From Lachnospiraceae bacterium UBA7199 (GTDB taxonomy: Bacteria > Bacillota > Clostridia > Lachnospirales > Lachnospiraceae), in contig DKUR01000116.1 in NCBI GenBank assembly GCA_002490775.1, positions 1-30,776 of the forward strand: 30,776 bases of DNA, given 5' to 3'. The notes under the pieces are model-generated. The model was not told where the DNA came from and made no database searches. It worked only from the letters and a program-made list of their open reading frames with translations. Within the stretch, counting starts at the first letter, position 1; each line of letters starts with the position of its first letter. The position numbers and the translations under genes were made by a program. Of this stretch, positions 23,533 to 29,891 are shown in pieces.

Positions 23533-24590
23533 ATATGAAAGCATATGTATTGCATGGAATAGGAGATTATCGTTATGAAGAGACAGAGGTTCCTTCTGTA
23601 GAACCCGGAACTGTTTTGGTACGGGTAAAGGCCGCCGGAATCTGCGGCTCTGATATTCCCAGAGCATATCGGACAGGGGCTTATTCCCATCCTCTGATTA
23701 TCGGGCATGAGTTTGCCGGAGAAGTGGTTAAGACAGGCGAGGGAGTGGACGAAAGCTGGCTTCATAAGCGGGTAGGGGTTTTTCCGCTGATTCCCTGTAT
23801 GAAATGTCCTCAATGTCAAAAAAAGCAGTATGAGATGTGCAGCAACTATAATTATCTGGGATCAAGAACAAATGGTGCATTTGCAGAGTATGTGCGGGTG
23901 CCGGAGTGGAATCTGATTGAGCTGCCCAGTCTGGTTACAATGGAGCAGGCGGCTATGTTAGAGCCTATGGCGGTAGCGGTGCATGCAATACGACGAATGC
24001 AGCCCCTTGCCGGGGACAAAATTGCAGTGTGCGGACTTGGGACAATCGGCCTGTTTGTGGCAATGTTTTTGCTTGAAATGGGCTGTCAAAATGTATATGC
24101 TGCAGGAAACAAGGATTTCCAAAAAAGTATGGCTGAGAACATCGGTATAAAGAAGGAAAACTTTTGTGATATACGGGATAAGGATTTTTCCGGCTGGCTT
24201 TTAGACAGGACGAATGCAGCAGGGGTAAATATATTTTTTGATTGTGTAGGAAAAAATGAAGTGATAAAGCAGGGAATTGAAAGTCTTGCGCCCAAGGGAA
24301 AGATGATGCTGGTAGGCAATCCGGCATCGGATATGGAATTGGAGAAAAACTTATATTGGAAAATTCTGCGCAGACAACTGCAGCTATTTGGAACCTGGAA
24401 TTCTTCTTTTACCCATGAAAAAACGGATGACTGGAATTATGTATTGGAATGCTTGCAGAGGCAAAGCATCAGACCGGAAAAAGTGATCACCCATCGAATG
24501 AACATGGAATCATTTATAGAAGGATTTGAGATCATGCGCGATAAGAAAGAAGATTATGTTAAGATATTATTATTGCTTACAGAAAAATAA
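23529..24590 (+). CDS. zinc-dependent polyol-phosphate dehydrogenase (TarJ/GatD-like)
   Basis: A 353-residue medium-chain alcohol dehydrogenase. Catalytic zinc ligands are visible in AAGICGSDIPRAY and GHEFAGEVV. The structural zinc loop is CMKCPQCQKKQYEMC, and the NAD(P) motif is VCGLGTIGLFVAMFL near residue 162. It resembles galactitol-1-phosphate and sorbitol dehydrogenases, and TarJ ribulose-5-phosphate reductase. Together with the cytidylyltransferase it probably reduces a keto-sugar phosphate to the polyol phosphate that is then activated as CDP-polyol. GGAGG six bases upstream selects the ATG at 23529, which overlaps the previous stop as ATGA. Confidence 0.86.
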   Translation: MNMKAYVLHGIGDYRYEETEVPSVEPGTVLVRVKAAGICGSDIPRAYRTGAYSHPLIIGHEFAGEVVKTGEGVDESWLHKRVGVFPLIPCMKCPQCQKKQYEMCSNYNYLGSRTNGAFAEYVRVPEWNLIELPSLVTMEQAAMLEPMAVAVHAIRRMQPLAGDKIAVCGLGTIGLFVAMFLLEMGCQNVYAAGNKDFQKSMAENIGIKKENFCDIRDKDFSGWLLDRTNAAGVNIFFDCVGKNEVIKQGIESLAPKGKMMLVGNPASDMELEKNLYWKILRRQLQLFGTWNSSFTHEKTDDWNYVLECLQRQSIRPEKVITHRMNMESFIEGFEIMRDKKEDYVKILLLLTEK

Positions 24591-24630
24591 CAGAAAAAAG
24601 GGAAATATTGCATAAAATTTATATTTATAC

Positions 24631-24686
24631 TTCCGTATACGGAATCTATCCATATGTATAATAAGTTATAATAATACCATATATGG
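24631..24686 (+). promoter_or_regulatory. promoter and two palindromic candidate operators of the first HTH gene
   Basis: A perfect 14-base palindrome TTCCGTATACGGAA spans 24631-24644. A perfect TATAAT at 24667-24672 follows, and a perfect 10-base palindrome CCATATATGG spans 24677-24686 near the expected start of transcription. No good -35 hexamer is seen at the right distance. The first palindrome lies just upstream of the expected -35 position. The layout is that of a self-regulated repressor promoter. Confidence 0.6.
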
Positions 24687-24706
24687 AAGGGAATACGGAT
24701 ATAAAG

Positions 24707-24949
24707 ATGAAAGCTCAAGATGTATTAGTGGAAAGAATTAATAATCTATGCAAAGAAAAGAGGATGACCTATTATGCCTTGTCTTATGCTTCGGCAGTTC
24801 CAATGACCACATTGATGCATATTGTGGATAAATCAACGGCAAATCCGGGAGTTATGACCATTGGAAAGCTTTGTGAAGGATTTGGAATTTCTTTAAAGGA
24901 GTTCTTTGATGCCCCTGAATTTGATGAAATAGTTCATTTGGATATGTAA
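24707..24949 (+). CDS. small XRE-family HTH regulator
   Basis: An 80-residue DNA-binding protein made almost entirely of a Cro/C1-type helix-turn-helix: VERINNLCKEKRMTYYALSYASAVPMTTLMHIV, then TIGKLCEGFGISLKEFFD. This is the common Lachnospiraceae form of single-domain XRE regulators. The ATG at 24707 is preferred because the expected transcription start is near 24679; an in-frame ATG at 24683 would leave almost no leader and overlaps a palindrome. Neither has a strong ribosome site. The two palindromes upstream suggest autorepression. Its target could also be the polyol genes before it or the glf unit after it. Confidence 0.82.
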   Translation: MKAQDVLVERINNLCKEKRMTYYALSYASAVPMTTLMHIVDKSTANPGVMTIGKLCEGFGISLKEFFDAPEFDEIVHLDM

Positions 24950-24967
24950 AGAATAGTACTTTGGTAC

Positions 24968-24993
24968 ACTTTTTTAAAAAGTTTATTTTTTTT
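24968..24993 (+). terminator. weak terminator after the first HTH gene
   Basis: ACTTTT at 24968-24973 pairs with AAAAGT at 24977-24982, and a T-rich stretch runs to 24993. The stem is AT-rich and short, so termination would be partial. Confidence 0.4.
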
Positions 24994-24996
24994 AGG

Positions 24997-25035
24997 GTGA
25001 CTTGATTTTGTGTGTGTGATATACTAACTGTATAT
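24997..25035 (+). promoter_or_regulatory. candidate promoter and operator of the HTH-glf unit
   Basis: GTGACT at 24997-25002, a 17-base spacer and TATACT at 25020-25025 form an acceptable sigma-A promoter. An inverted repeat ATATAC...GTATAT (25019-25024 and 25030-25035, 5-base spacer) covers the -10 and could be an operator. The leader to the ATG at 25079 is about 47 bases. Confidence 0.5.
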
Positions 25036-25078
25036 AAGGTGCAATTGAGTTATGTGACATGAATACAGGAGGTTTTAT

Positions 25079-25414
25079 ATGACTAAAGCAGAAATTTTGA
25101 AACAGGAGATTTTGAAGCAGTATAAGAGTGTAAGACAATTTGCCATAGACATGGAAATCCCTTACAGCACTTTGGTGACAGCATTGGATAGGGGGATCGA
25201 AGGAATGGCATATGGTACGGTGATTCGTATGTGCGACAGACTGAGTCTGAATCCAGTCGACTTTTCATCTCTTGAAAAAGGCGAAGTGCTGGGTGAGAAG
25301 ATCCTTGAAAATAGAGTTATGCAGTATTATATTCAGTTGAACAAAAAGGGACGTAAGAAGATACTTGAAATGATGGAGGATTATGTTCAGCTTGAAAAAT
25401 ACAGGGAGCTGTAG
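25079..25414 (+). CDS. HTH-domain regulator upstream of glf
   Basis: A 111-residue protein. The N-terminal 65 residues are an XRE-like helix-turn-helix (YKSVRQFAIDMEIPYSTLVTAL, then TVIRMCDRLSLNPVDF). The C-terminal 40 residues are a charged helix (MQYYIQLNKKGRKKILEMM) with the pattern seen in dimerisation tails of phage-type repressors. AGGAGG six bases upstream is an ideal ribosome site. Only five bases separate its stop from glf, so the two are surely co-transcribed. This suggests that it regulates glf or the cell-surface locus, possibly through the inverted repeat at 25019-25035. Which ligand or signal it responds to is not visible. Confidence 0.83.
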   Translation: MTKAEILKQEILKQYKSVRQFAIDMEIPYSTLVTALDRGIEGMAYGTVIRMCDRLSLNPVDFSSLEKGEVLGEKILENRVMQYYIQLNKKGRKKILEMMEDYVQLEKYREL

Positions 25415-25419
25415 AATCT

Positions 25420-26553
25420 ATGAATGAACATTTTGATTATCTGGTCGTTGGAACCGGGCTTTTTGGCTCGGTTTTTTCGTATGAAGCATTAAGGCGGGGA
25501 AAAAAATGCCTGGCTATTGATAAAAGGGATCATATTGCGGGGAATATCTATACCAGAGAAGTAAGGGGCATTCACGTACATGAATATGGCGCCCATATAT
25601 TTCATACGTCAAATCGTGAAATATGGGATTACATGAATCGGTTTGCGGAGTTTAATCATTTTATAAATTCTCCAATGGCAATATACAAAGGAGAAATTTA
25701 TAATCTGCCTTTTAATATGAATACCTTCAGCAGGTTATGGGGAATTAAAACCCCTGAAGAGGCAAAGAAAAAGATCCAGGAACAGATCGAACGTCTGTCC
25801 ATAGGAGAGGCTCAGAATTTGGAGGAGCAGGCACTGTCTCTGGCAGGTCCGGATGTTTATGAAAAGTTGATCAAAGGATATACAGAAAAGCAGTGGGGCA
25901 GGGATTGCCGGGAACTTCCGGCATTTATCATAAAAAGAGTTCCGCTTCGGTTTACTTATGATAATAATTATTTCAGTGATCCTTATCAGGGAATACCTGT
26001 AGGAGGATACACTGCTATTGTTGAAAAGATGCTGGAAGGGACAGAGGTTAAACTGAACACGGATTTCAGGGAATTTGAAAGAAGGCAGAAGGCAGCAGCC
26101 GAAAGGGGAGAGGATTTTATTTCCTATGATAAGGTGATTTATACCGGCATGATAGATGCGTATTTCGATTATCGTCTGGGAAATTTAGAATATCGTTCCC
26201 TTCAGTTTCAGGTAGAGGACATGCCGGAATGTGACAATTACCAGGGAAATGCGGTGATCAATTATACGGAACGGGAGATTCCCTATACAAGGATTATAGA
26301 GCATAAGCATTTTGAGTTTGGAAAAGGAGAAGGCACTATTATCACTCGGGAATATCCCAGATCATGGAAAAAGGGAGATGAACCCTACTATCCGGTAAAT
26401 GACCAAAAGAATAATAAGCTTTTTGCAGATTATATGGAACTTGCATCGGAAGAAAAAAATGTATTGTTTGGAGGCAGGCTGGGACAGTATCGGTATTATG
26501 ATATGGACAAGGTGGTTGAAGCTGCCCTCCAATTAGTAGAAAAGGAATTATAG
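25420..26553 (+). CDS. glf: UDP-galactopyranose mutase
   Basis: A 377-residue flavoenzyme that interconverts UDP-galactopyranose and UDP-galactofuranose, the donor for galactofuranose in surface glycans. The FAD-binding start is YLVVGTGLFGSVFSYEALRR, followed by LAIDKRDHIAGNIYT, HEYGAHIFHTSNREIW, and YTEKQWGRDCRELP. The ending FGGRLGQYRYYDMDKVVEAAL is diagnostic, and the length is normal for bacterial Glf. GGGAG eleven bases upstream lies within the end of the HTH gene. Galactofuranose transferases are not identified in the window. A terminator-like hairpin lies inside codons 11-20, and a strong hairpin follows the stop. Confidence 0.96.
   Translation: MNEHFDYLVVGTGLFGSVFSYEALRRGKKCLAIDKRDHIAGNIYTREVRGIHVHEYGAHIFHTSNREIWDYMNRFAEFNHFINSPMAIYKGEIYNLPFNMNTFSRLWGIKTPEEAKKKIQEQIERLSIGEAQNLEEQALSLAGPDVYEKLIKGYTEKQWGRDCRELPAFIIKRVPLRFTYDNNYFSDPYQGIPVGGYTAIVEKMLEGTEVKLNTDFREFERRQKAAAERGEDFISYDKVIYTGMIDAYFDYRLGNLEYRSLQFQVEDMPECDNYQGNAVINYTEREIPYTRIIEHKHFEFGKGEGTIITREYPRSWKKGDEPYYPVNDQKNNKLFADYMELASEEKNVLFGGRLGQYRYYDMDKVVEAALQLVEKEL
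25452..25477 (+). terminator. terminator-like hairpin inside the glf 5' coding region
   Basis: AACCGGGC at 25452-25459 pairs with GCTCGGTT at 25466-25473 (eight pairs, one G-U) around a TTTTTG loop, and six Ts run from 25472 to 25477. This is the shape of an intrinsic terminator, yet it codes for the FAD-binding glycine motif. It may attenuate glf when translation is poor, or be a coincidence of codon choice. Confidence 0.5.
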
Positions 26554-26565
26554 TAAAATTATAAT

Positions 26566-26594
26566 AAGGCGCAGATCGGAAAGATCTGCGCCTT
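26566..26594. terminator. bidirectional terminator-type hairpin between glf and the FliD-like gene
   Basis: AAGGCGCAGATC at 26566-26577 and its perfect complement at 26583-26594 form a 12-base-pair stem with a GGAAA loop. It lies between two convergent genes, 12 bases after the glf stop and 13 bases from the end of the minus-strand gene. Flanking T-runs are modest on both strands. Confidence 0.8.
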
Positions 26595-26607
26595 AAAAAT
26601 GAACAAA

Positions 26608-27918
26608 TCAACAATAACTGTTAAAAAGCAAACCGCTGTAGTTGCTGGTCATATAGGGAACTGGAAAATTATGACCAGGATTTTTGTATGCAACAATCGT
26701 TTTGTTTACATATTCGATAGGATTCAAGGAAACCTGGTTGGTTTTACGCAGAACCGAGTTGGTAAAGTCCTTTATAACGGAAAACTGCCTGCGCCCTTCC
26801 TCTCCCTGTAATGAATTTTTCAAGGTATCCTCATTAAGAGAAAGCTGCCCATTAAGTTCAAAAGAAAGTCCAAGCTTTTCAAGATCCGCCTGATAATAGC
26901 GGGAGGTTCTTGACATTTCATTTAATAAATGCCCGCTGCGGGGGTTAAGGTCAAGGTATTCAGCAGCGGCACGGATGAAAGAATTATAACCGCTTACCAG
27001 ATTGTTTACATTTTCGGCAAGCGAATCTAAGTCCGTCTTAAGGCCGATTTGTGTAGTTTCTCCTTCAGCAGTGCTGATACCGTTTATGGTAACGTCAAAC
27101 ATTTTCCCAATCGTAAAGTGGTTGGAAGGAGAACTGCCCGGTTCGCCGTTTAAGAGAAATTCTGCATTGGAAGGCTCTCTGGCAATATAAGAAATTCCCA
27201 TATAATCTACTGTACCGGCGCGCTTGCTGGTCTTGTCGTCAGATACATGGAAAATGAAATCTTTATTATCTTTCAGCCCTGTAGCAGAAGAGGTGAGGCG
27301 GAGAGAAGAATTCCCGTTGTCATCTTTTACAATATCGGCATTAATACCAATTTCTGCATTGGTGACCAGTCTGGAAAGGCGTTCCTGCAGATCCAGATTC
27401 GTTTCACCCTCGTGAACATTATATTGAAACTCATAGCTTAAATCATTAATTGAAATATCAAAAGAATATGCTCCAGGTGCCAGCATTGCCTTATCTTCTG
27501 AAGGTAGAAATGAGCCTAAATTGACCTGATTCGAAGCCATAGCAGTTACTTCCAATTCAAAAGAGGGTGCAGTACCTTCTAATGAACCTTCACCGATAAA
27601 TGCAGCACTTGCTATGTTTTCATTGGTGGAGTAGGCAGCCTTTTTCCCAAGCATTTCTTTTTCATCTAAACCACCGAGGGAAGCAATGGTGTTGCGAAGC
27701 GACCTTGCATTTTCTTTTAATCCAATTACAAATTTGCGAGACTCTTTACTATTGTCTAGTTTATACAAAGGCGCATCTTTATTTAATTTTACAATGGAAT
27801 TATAAATGCCCCGAAGTTCGCTCTTTTTATGACTATCATACTGAGTAGAACTTTTTTTGGGCGCATAAGCAGTCAGATAATGGTTATAAACCACGTTAAG
27901 CGCTGCATTGTATGACAT
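26608..27918 (-). CDS. FliD-like flagellar hook-associated protein 2 homologue
   Basis: A 436-residue protein with no signal peptide and few aromatic clusters, as expected for an exported axial flagellar protein. A helical N-terminal part (residues about 25-90, coiled-coil-like) is followed by beta-rich segments (FELEVTAMASNQVNLGSF, GAYSFDISINDLSYEFQY, FTIGKMFDVTINGIST). A C-terminal helix region (VNNLVSGYNSFIRAAAEYL) has the FliD_C pattern. The N-terminal part is not the standard FliD_N sequence, so it may be a variant cap protein. The start at 27918 is chosen because GGGAGGGG lies seven bases upstream on the minus strand; a longer frame from 27960 would cross that site. It stands alone without other flagellar genes and is convergent with glf. 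Confidence 0.75.
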   Translation of the reverse strand: MSYNAALNVVYNHYLTAYAPKKSSTQYDSHKKSELRGIYNSIVKLNKDAPLYKLDNSKESRKFVIGLKENARSLRNTIASLGGLDEKEMLGKKAAYSTNENIASAAFIGEGSLEGTAPSFELEVTAMASNQVNLGSFLPSEDKAMLAPGAYSFDISINDLSYEFQYNVHEGETNLDLQERLSRLVTNAEIGINADIVKDDNGNSSLRLTSSATGLKDNKDFIFHVSDDKTSKRAGTVDYMGISYIAREPSNAEFLLNGEPGSSPSNHFTIGKMFDVTINGISTAEGETTQIGLKTDLDSLAENVNNLVSGYNSFIRAAAEYLDLNPRSGHLLNEMSRTSRYYQADLEKLGLSFELNGQLSLNEDTLKNSLQGEEGRRQFSVIKDFTNSVLRKTNQVSLNPIEYVNKTIVAYKNPGHNFPVPYMTSNYSGLLFNSYC

Positions 27919-27953
27919 AGTCAGCCCCTCCCTTCTTCCGTGAATCATACTAA

Positions 27954-27973
27954 CTGTCAATACCGTTTGACAG
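27954..27973. repeat. inverted repeat upstream of the FliD-like gene
   Basis: CTGTCAA at 27954-27960 and TTGACAG at 27967-27973 are perfect inverted repeats with a six-base spacer. It lies 36 bases before the minus-strand start codon and could be an operator or a leader hairpin. Confidence 0.5.
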
Positions 27974-28102
27974 AAAACTTTTCCTTCATCATTATAATAT
28001 GTTATAGTGAATGAGGAAGTTTTTGTATTTAGGGCATAAAAACCTACTTTTATGAAAATATTTTATCACCAGGCGAACTGGAATTCAATGGGAAGATGGT
28101 AA

Positions 28103-28126
28103 TATCATAAAAAATCTTTTATGATA
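28103..28126. repeat. AT-rich 10-base inverted repeat upstream of the rpmG promoter
   Basis: TATCATAAAA at 28103-28112 and TTTTATGATA at 28117-28126 pair perfectly around AATC. It lies 27 bases upstream of the -35 element, so it could bind a regulator or form a structure in a minus-strand transcript. Confidence 0.5.
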
Positions 28127-28152
28127 AAAGTATGAAATAGCAGAAATTTCAA

Positions 28153-28181
28153 TTGACTGGAAGAAAAGGATATGCTATAGT
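28153..28181 (+). promoter_or_regulatory. strong sigma-A promoter for rpmG-secE-nusG-rplK-rplA
   Basis: TTGACT at 28153-28158, a 17-base spacer and TATAGT at 28176-28181, with a TG extended -10 element one base before the hexamer. Transcription would begin near 28188, giving a leader of about 64 bases to rpmG. The strength fits a ribosomal protein operon. Confidence 0.85.
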
Positions 28182-28194
28182 TAATAAACGAGAT

Positions 28195-28214
28195 AAGATT
28201 TAGGTCTTTTTTTT
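28195..28214 (+). promoter_or_regulatory. weak stem followed by a T8 run in the rpmG leader
   Basis: AAGAT at 28195-28199 can pair with GTCTT at 28204-28208 around TTAG, and eight Ts occupy 28207-28214. It begins within about 10 bases of the expected transcript start. The stem is too short for a robust terminator; an early pause or attenuation signal is possible. Confidence 0.3.
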
Positions 28215-28251
28215 ATGCTTAAAAATCCGGTAAAAGATTGGAGGAAGGATT

Positions 28252-28401
28252 ATGCGTACTAAGATTACATTGGCATGTACAGAATGTAAACAGCGTAACT
28301 ACAATACCACGAAAGATAAGAAGACGCATCCTGACAGGATGGAGACTAAAAAATATTGTAGATTCTGCAAAACTCATACAATGCACAAAGAAACCAAATA
28401 A
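28252..28401 (+). CDS. rpmG: 50S ribosomal protein L33
   Basis: A 49-residue zinc-ribbon ribosomal protein of the large subunit. It starts MRTKITLACTECKQRNY and has two CxxC pairs (CTEC and CRFC), so it is the zinc-containing C+ form. The family ending KYCRFCKTHTMHKETK is complete. GAGGAAGG precedes the ATG at 28252. It is the first gene of the secE-nusG-rplK-rplA unit, a common arrangement in Clostridia. In low-zinc conditions bacteria may switch to a cysteine-free paralogue, none of which is seen here. Confidence 0.96.
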   Translation: MRTKITLACTECKQRNYNTTKDKKTHPDRMETKKYCRFCKTHTMHKETK

Positions 28402-28430
28402 TTTCCATAACTGGTGGGAAGGAATTGAGG

Positions 28431-28488
28431 TTGAAAATTAAAAATTTTCAATCTGCAAGTTTGTGTCTGCGCAGCATCCACAAACTTG
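28431..28488 (+). promoter_or_regulatory. two stem-loops in the rpmG-secE intergenic leader
   Basis: The first is a perfect 9-base-pair stem TTGAAAATT/AATTTTCAA (28431-28439 and 28443-28451). The second is a perfect 10-base-pair stem CAAGTTTGTG/CACAAACTTG (28456-28465 and 28479-28488) with a 13-base loop. That loop holds the palindrome CTGCGCAG (28467-28474), which recurs at 28503-28510 just before secE, so loop-to-leader pairing is possible. No T-run follows, so this is more likely a processing or translational element than a terminator. Confidence 0.6.
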
Positions 28489-28524
28489 ATATGTGCAAAA
28501 AGCTGCGCAGAAATGAGGAATAAA

Positions 28525-28734
28525 ATGGCAGATTCTGCAAAAAAGGCAAAAGCAGCAAAACCTAGTTTTTTTAAAGGGGTTAAAACAGAATTCAAGAAGA
28601 TTTCATGGCCCGATCGGGATTCACTTTTAAAACAGTCTGTAGCAGTAGTTTGTATTTCTGTAGTTCTGGGAGCACTAATTGCCATACTGGATTTCCTGAT
28701 GCAGTACGGTGTGGATTTCCTGGTAAATCTGTAG
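28525..28734 (+). CDS. secE: preprotein translocase subunit SecE
   Basis: A 69-residue small membrane subunit of the SecYEG protein-export channel. A basic amphipathic N-terminus (FFKGVKTEFKKISWPDRDSL, with the conserved KKISWP) is followed by one transmembrane helix (VAVVCISVVLGALIAILDFL). The length is normal for Gram-positive SecE. The ATG at 28525 is chosen with GAGGAA just upstream; an in-frame ATG at 28513 would add four residues. It lies 16 bases before nusG in the usual secE-nusG order. Confidence 0.95.
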   Translation: MADSAKKAKAAKPSFFKGVKTEFKKISWPDRDSLLKQSVAVVCISVVLGALIAILDFLMQYGVDFLVNL

Positions 28735-28750
28735 AATGAGGGTGAAGTGT

Positions 28751-29269
28751 ATGGCAGAGGCGAACTGGTATGTAGTGCATACCTATTCCGGGTATGAAAA
28801 CAAAGTAAAGGCCAATATAGAAAAAACAATTGAGAACAGACATCTGGAAGAGGAGATCTTAGAAGTTCGTGTGCCCATGCAGGATGTGGTAGAACTGAAA
28901 AACGGTGCAAAGAAGACAGTCCAGAAAAAGATGTTCCCGGGGTATGTTTTGATTAATATGGTCATGAATGATGATACATGGTATGTTGTCCGCAACACCA
29001 GAGGCGTGACGGGATTTGTGGGGCCTGGAAGCAAGCCGGTTCCATTGTCGGAAGCTGAGATGAAGCCCCTTGGAATCAAGACGGAAAATATTTCTGTGGA
29101 CTTTGCGGAAGGCGACACGATTGCCGTAGTGGCAGGCGTGTGGAAAGATACTGTCGGCGTGGTACAGAGGATGGATTTTGGAAAGCAGACGGCTACCATT
29201 AATGTAGAACTGTTCGGAAGGGAAACCCCCGTTGAGATCAGTTTTGCAGAAGTAAGGAAAATATCCTGA
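28751..29269 (+). CDS. nusG: transcription termination/antitermination factor NusG
   Basis: A 172-residue elongation factor that binds RNA polymerase and modulates pausing, termination and coupling to translation. The NGN domain starts NWYVVHTYSGYENKVKANIE and includes MFPGYVLINMVM and NTRGVTGFVGPGSKPVPLS. The KOW domain follows as EGDTIAVVAGVWKDTVGVVQ, with the end VEISFAEVRKIS. The ATG at 28751 matches the family start (MAEANW) and has GAGGGTG upstream; an in-frame ATG at 28736 is less likely. It is co-transcribed with secE, and rplK follows after a 167-base leader. Confidence 0.97.
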   Translation: MAEANWYVVHTYSGYENKVKANIEKTIENRHLEEEILEVRVPMQDVVELKNGAKKTVQKKMFPGYVLINMVMNDDTWYVVRNTRGVTGFVGPGSKPVPLSEAEMKPLGIKTENISVDFAEGDTIAVVAGVWKDTVGVVQRMDFGKQTATINVELFGRETPVEISFAEVRKIS

Positions 29270-29364
29270 TAACAGAAATATTTTATTATGATATTTATTA
29301 CGGACTTTGGTCTGTATAAATATAAAGTAACTTTTTAATTTAGTCTGCGTATGAAACGCGGGCT

Positions 29365-29417
29365 GTGGGAGCAGAAGGATTTCTGCGCCATACCACGATG
29401 CAATCAAAAAATTGCAT
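29365..29417 (+). promoter_or_regulatory. L1-binding rRNA mimic in the rplK leader, plus a hairpin
   Basis: GTGGGAG at 29365-29371 and ATACCAC at 29390-29396 flank a GCAGAA/TTCTGC stem (29371-29376 and 29381-29386, GGAT loop). The two flanking motifs match the L1-binding site of 23S rRNA, which reads GUGGGAGG and AUACCACC around a stem; GTGG and CCAC can pair. Next is a second hairpin ATGCAAT/ATTGCAT (29398-29404 and 29411-29417). Ribosomal protein L1 is known to repress its own operon through such leader sites in E. coli. Binding here is inferred. Confidence 0.7.
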
Positions 29418-29436
29418 TATTATAGGAGGTGCCACA

Positions 29437-29862
29437 ATGGCAAAGAAAGTAGAAGGATACATTAAGTTGCAAATCCCTGCTGGCAAAGCTACACCAGCAC
29501 CCCCAGTTGGTCCTGCACTTGGACAGCATGGGGTTAACATTGTTGAATTTACAAAGCAGTTCAACGCAAGAACAGCAGATAAGGGTGATGTGATCATCCC
29601 TGTTGTAATTACAGTATATGCAGACAGAAGTTTCAGTTTTGTTACGAAAACTCCCCCTGCTGCAGTACTTCTTAAGAAGGCATGCAATATCAAGTCTGGT
29701 TCAGCAGTTCCGAACAAGACAAAGGTTGCAACCATTTCCAAGGCTAAGCTTCAGGAGATCGCAGAGATGAAGATGCCTGATTTAAATGCAGCAAGCCTTG
29801 AGGCTGCTATGAGCATGATTGCTGGTACTGCAAGAAGTATGGGTATCACAGTAGAGGAATAA
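29437..29862 (+). CDS. rplK: 50S ribosomal protein L11
   Basis: A 141-residue large-subunit protein of the GTPase-associated centre, which contacts 23S rRNA and elongation factors. The N-terminus KKVEGYIKLQIPAGKATPAP, the PPVGPALGQHGVNIVEF loop, and the C-terminal RNA-binding domain ending GTARSMGITVEE are classical. AGGAGG seven bases upstream supports the ATG at 29437; an in-frame start near 29365 lies inside the L1-site leader and is rejected. It precedes rplA by 100 bases. Confidence 0.98.
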   Translation: MAKKVEGYIKLQIPAGKATPAPPVGPALGQHGVNIVEFTKQFNARTADKGDVIIPVVITVYADRSFSFVTKTPPAAVLLKKACNIKSGSAVPNKTKVATISKAKLQEIAEMKMPDLNAASLEAAMSMIAGTARSMGITVEE

Positions 29863-29891
29863 CCAAACATCAGGACTAATAAATTTGGAGA

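Larger units (their letters stand above)
27919..28251. other. divergent intergenic region between the FliD-like gene and rpmG
   Basis: About 330 AT-rich bases without a convincing gene. It holds the minus-strand ribosome site next to 27918, two inverted repeats (27954-27973 and 28103-28126), the rpmG promoter at 28153-28181, and a T8 run at 28207-28214. No sigma-D (flagellar) promoter pattern was found for the minus-strand gene. Confidence 0.7.

Noticed and set aside
27967..27998. TTGACA at 27967 and TATAAT at 27993 as a plus-strand promoter.
   Set aside because: The spacer is 20 bases, outside the normal range, and the TTGACA is half of an inverted repeat. The promoter at 28153-28181 is far better for rpmG.
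29270..29364. Separate promoter for rplK after nusG.
   Set aside because: The AT-rich stretch holds TATAAA-like hexamers, but none has a good -35 at 16-18 bases; read-through from the rpmG promoter explains expression.
28374..29407. Long minus-strand open frames opposite rpmG, secE and nusG (up to 182 residues).
   Set aside because: They are antisense to well-supported conserved genes, have no ribosome sites, and their translations look like low-complexity shadows.
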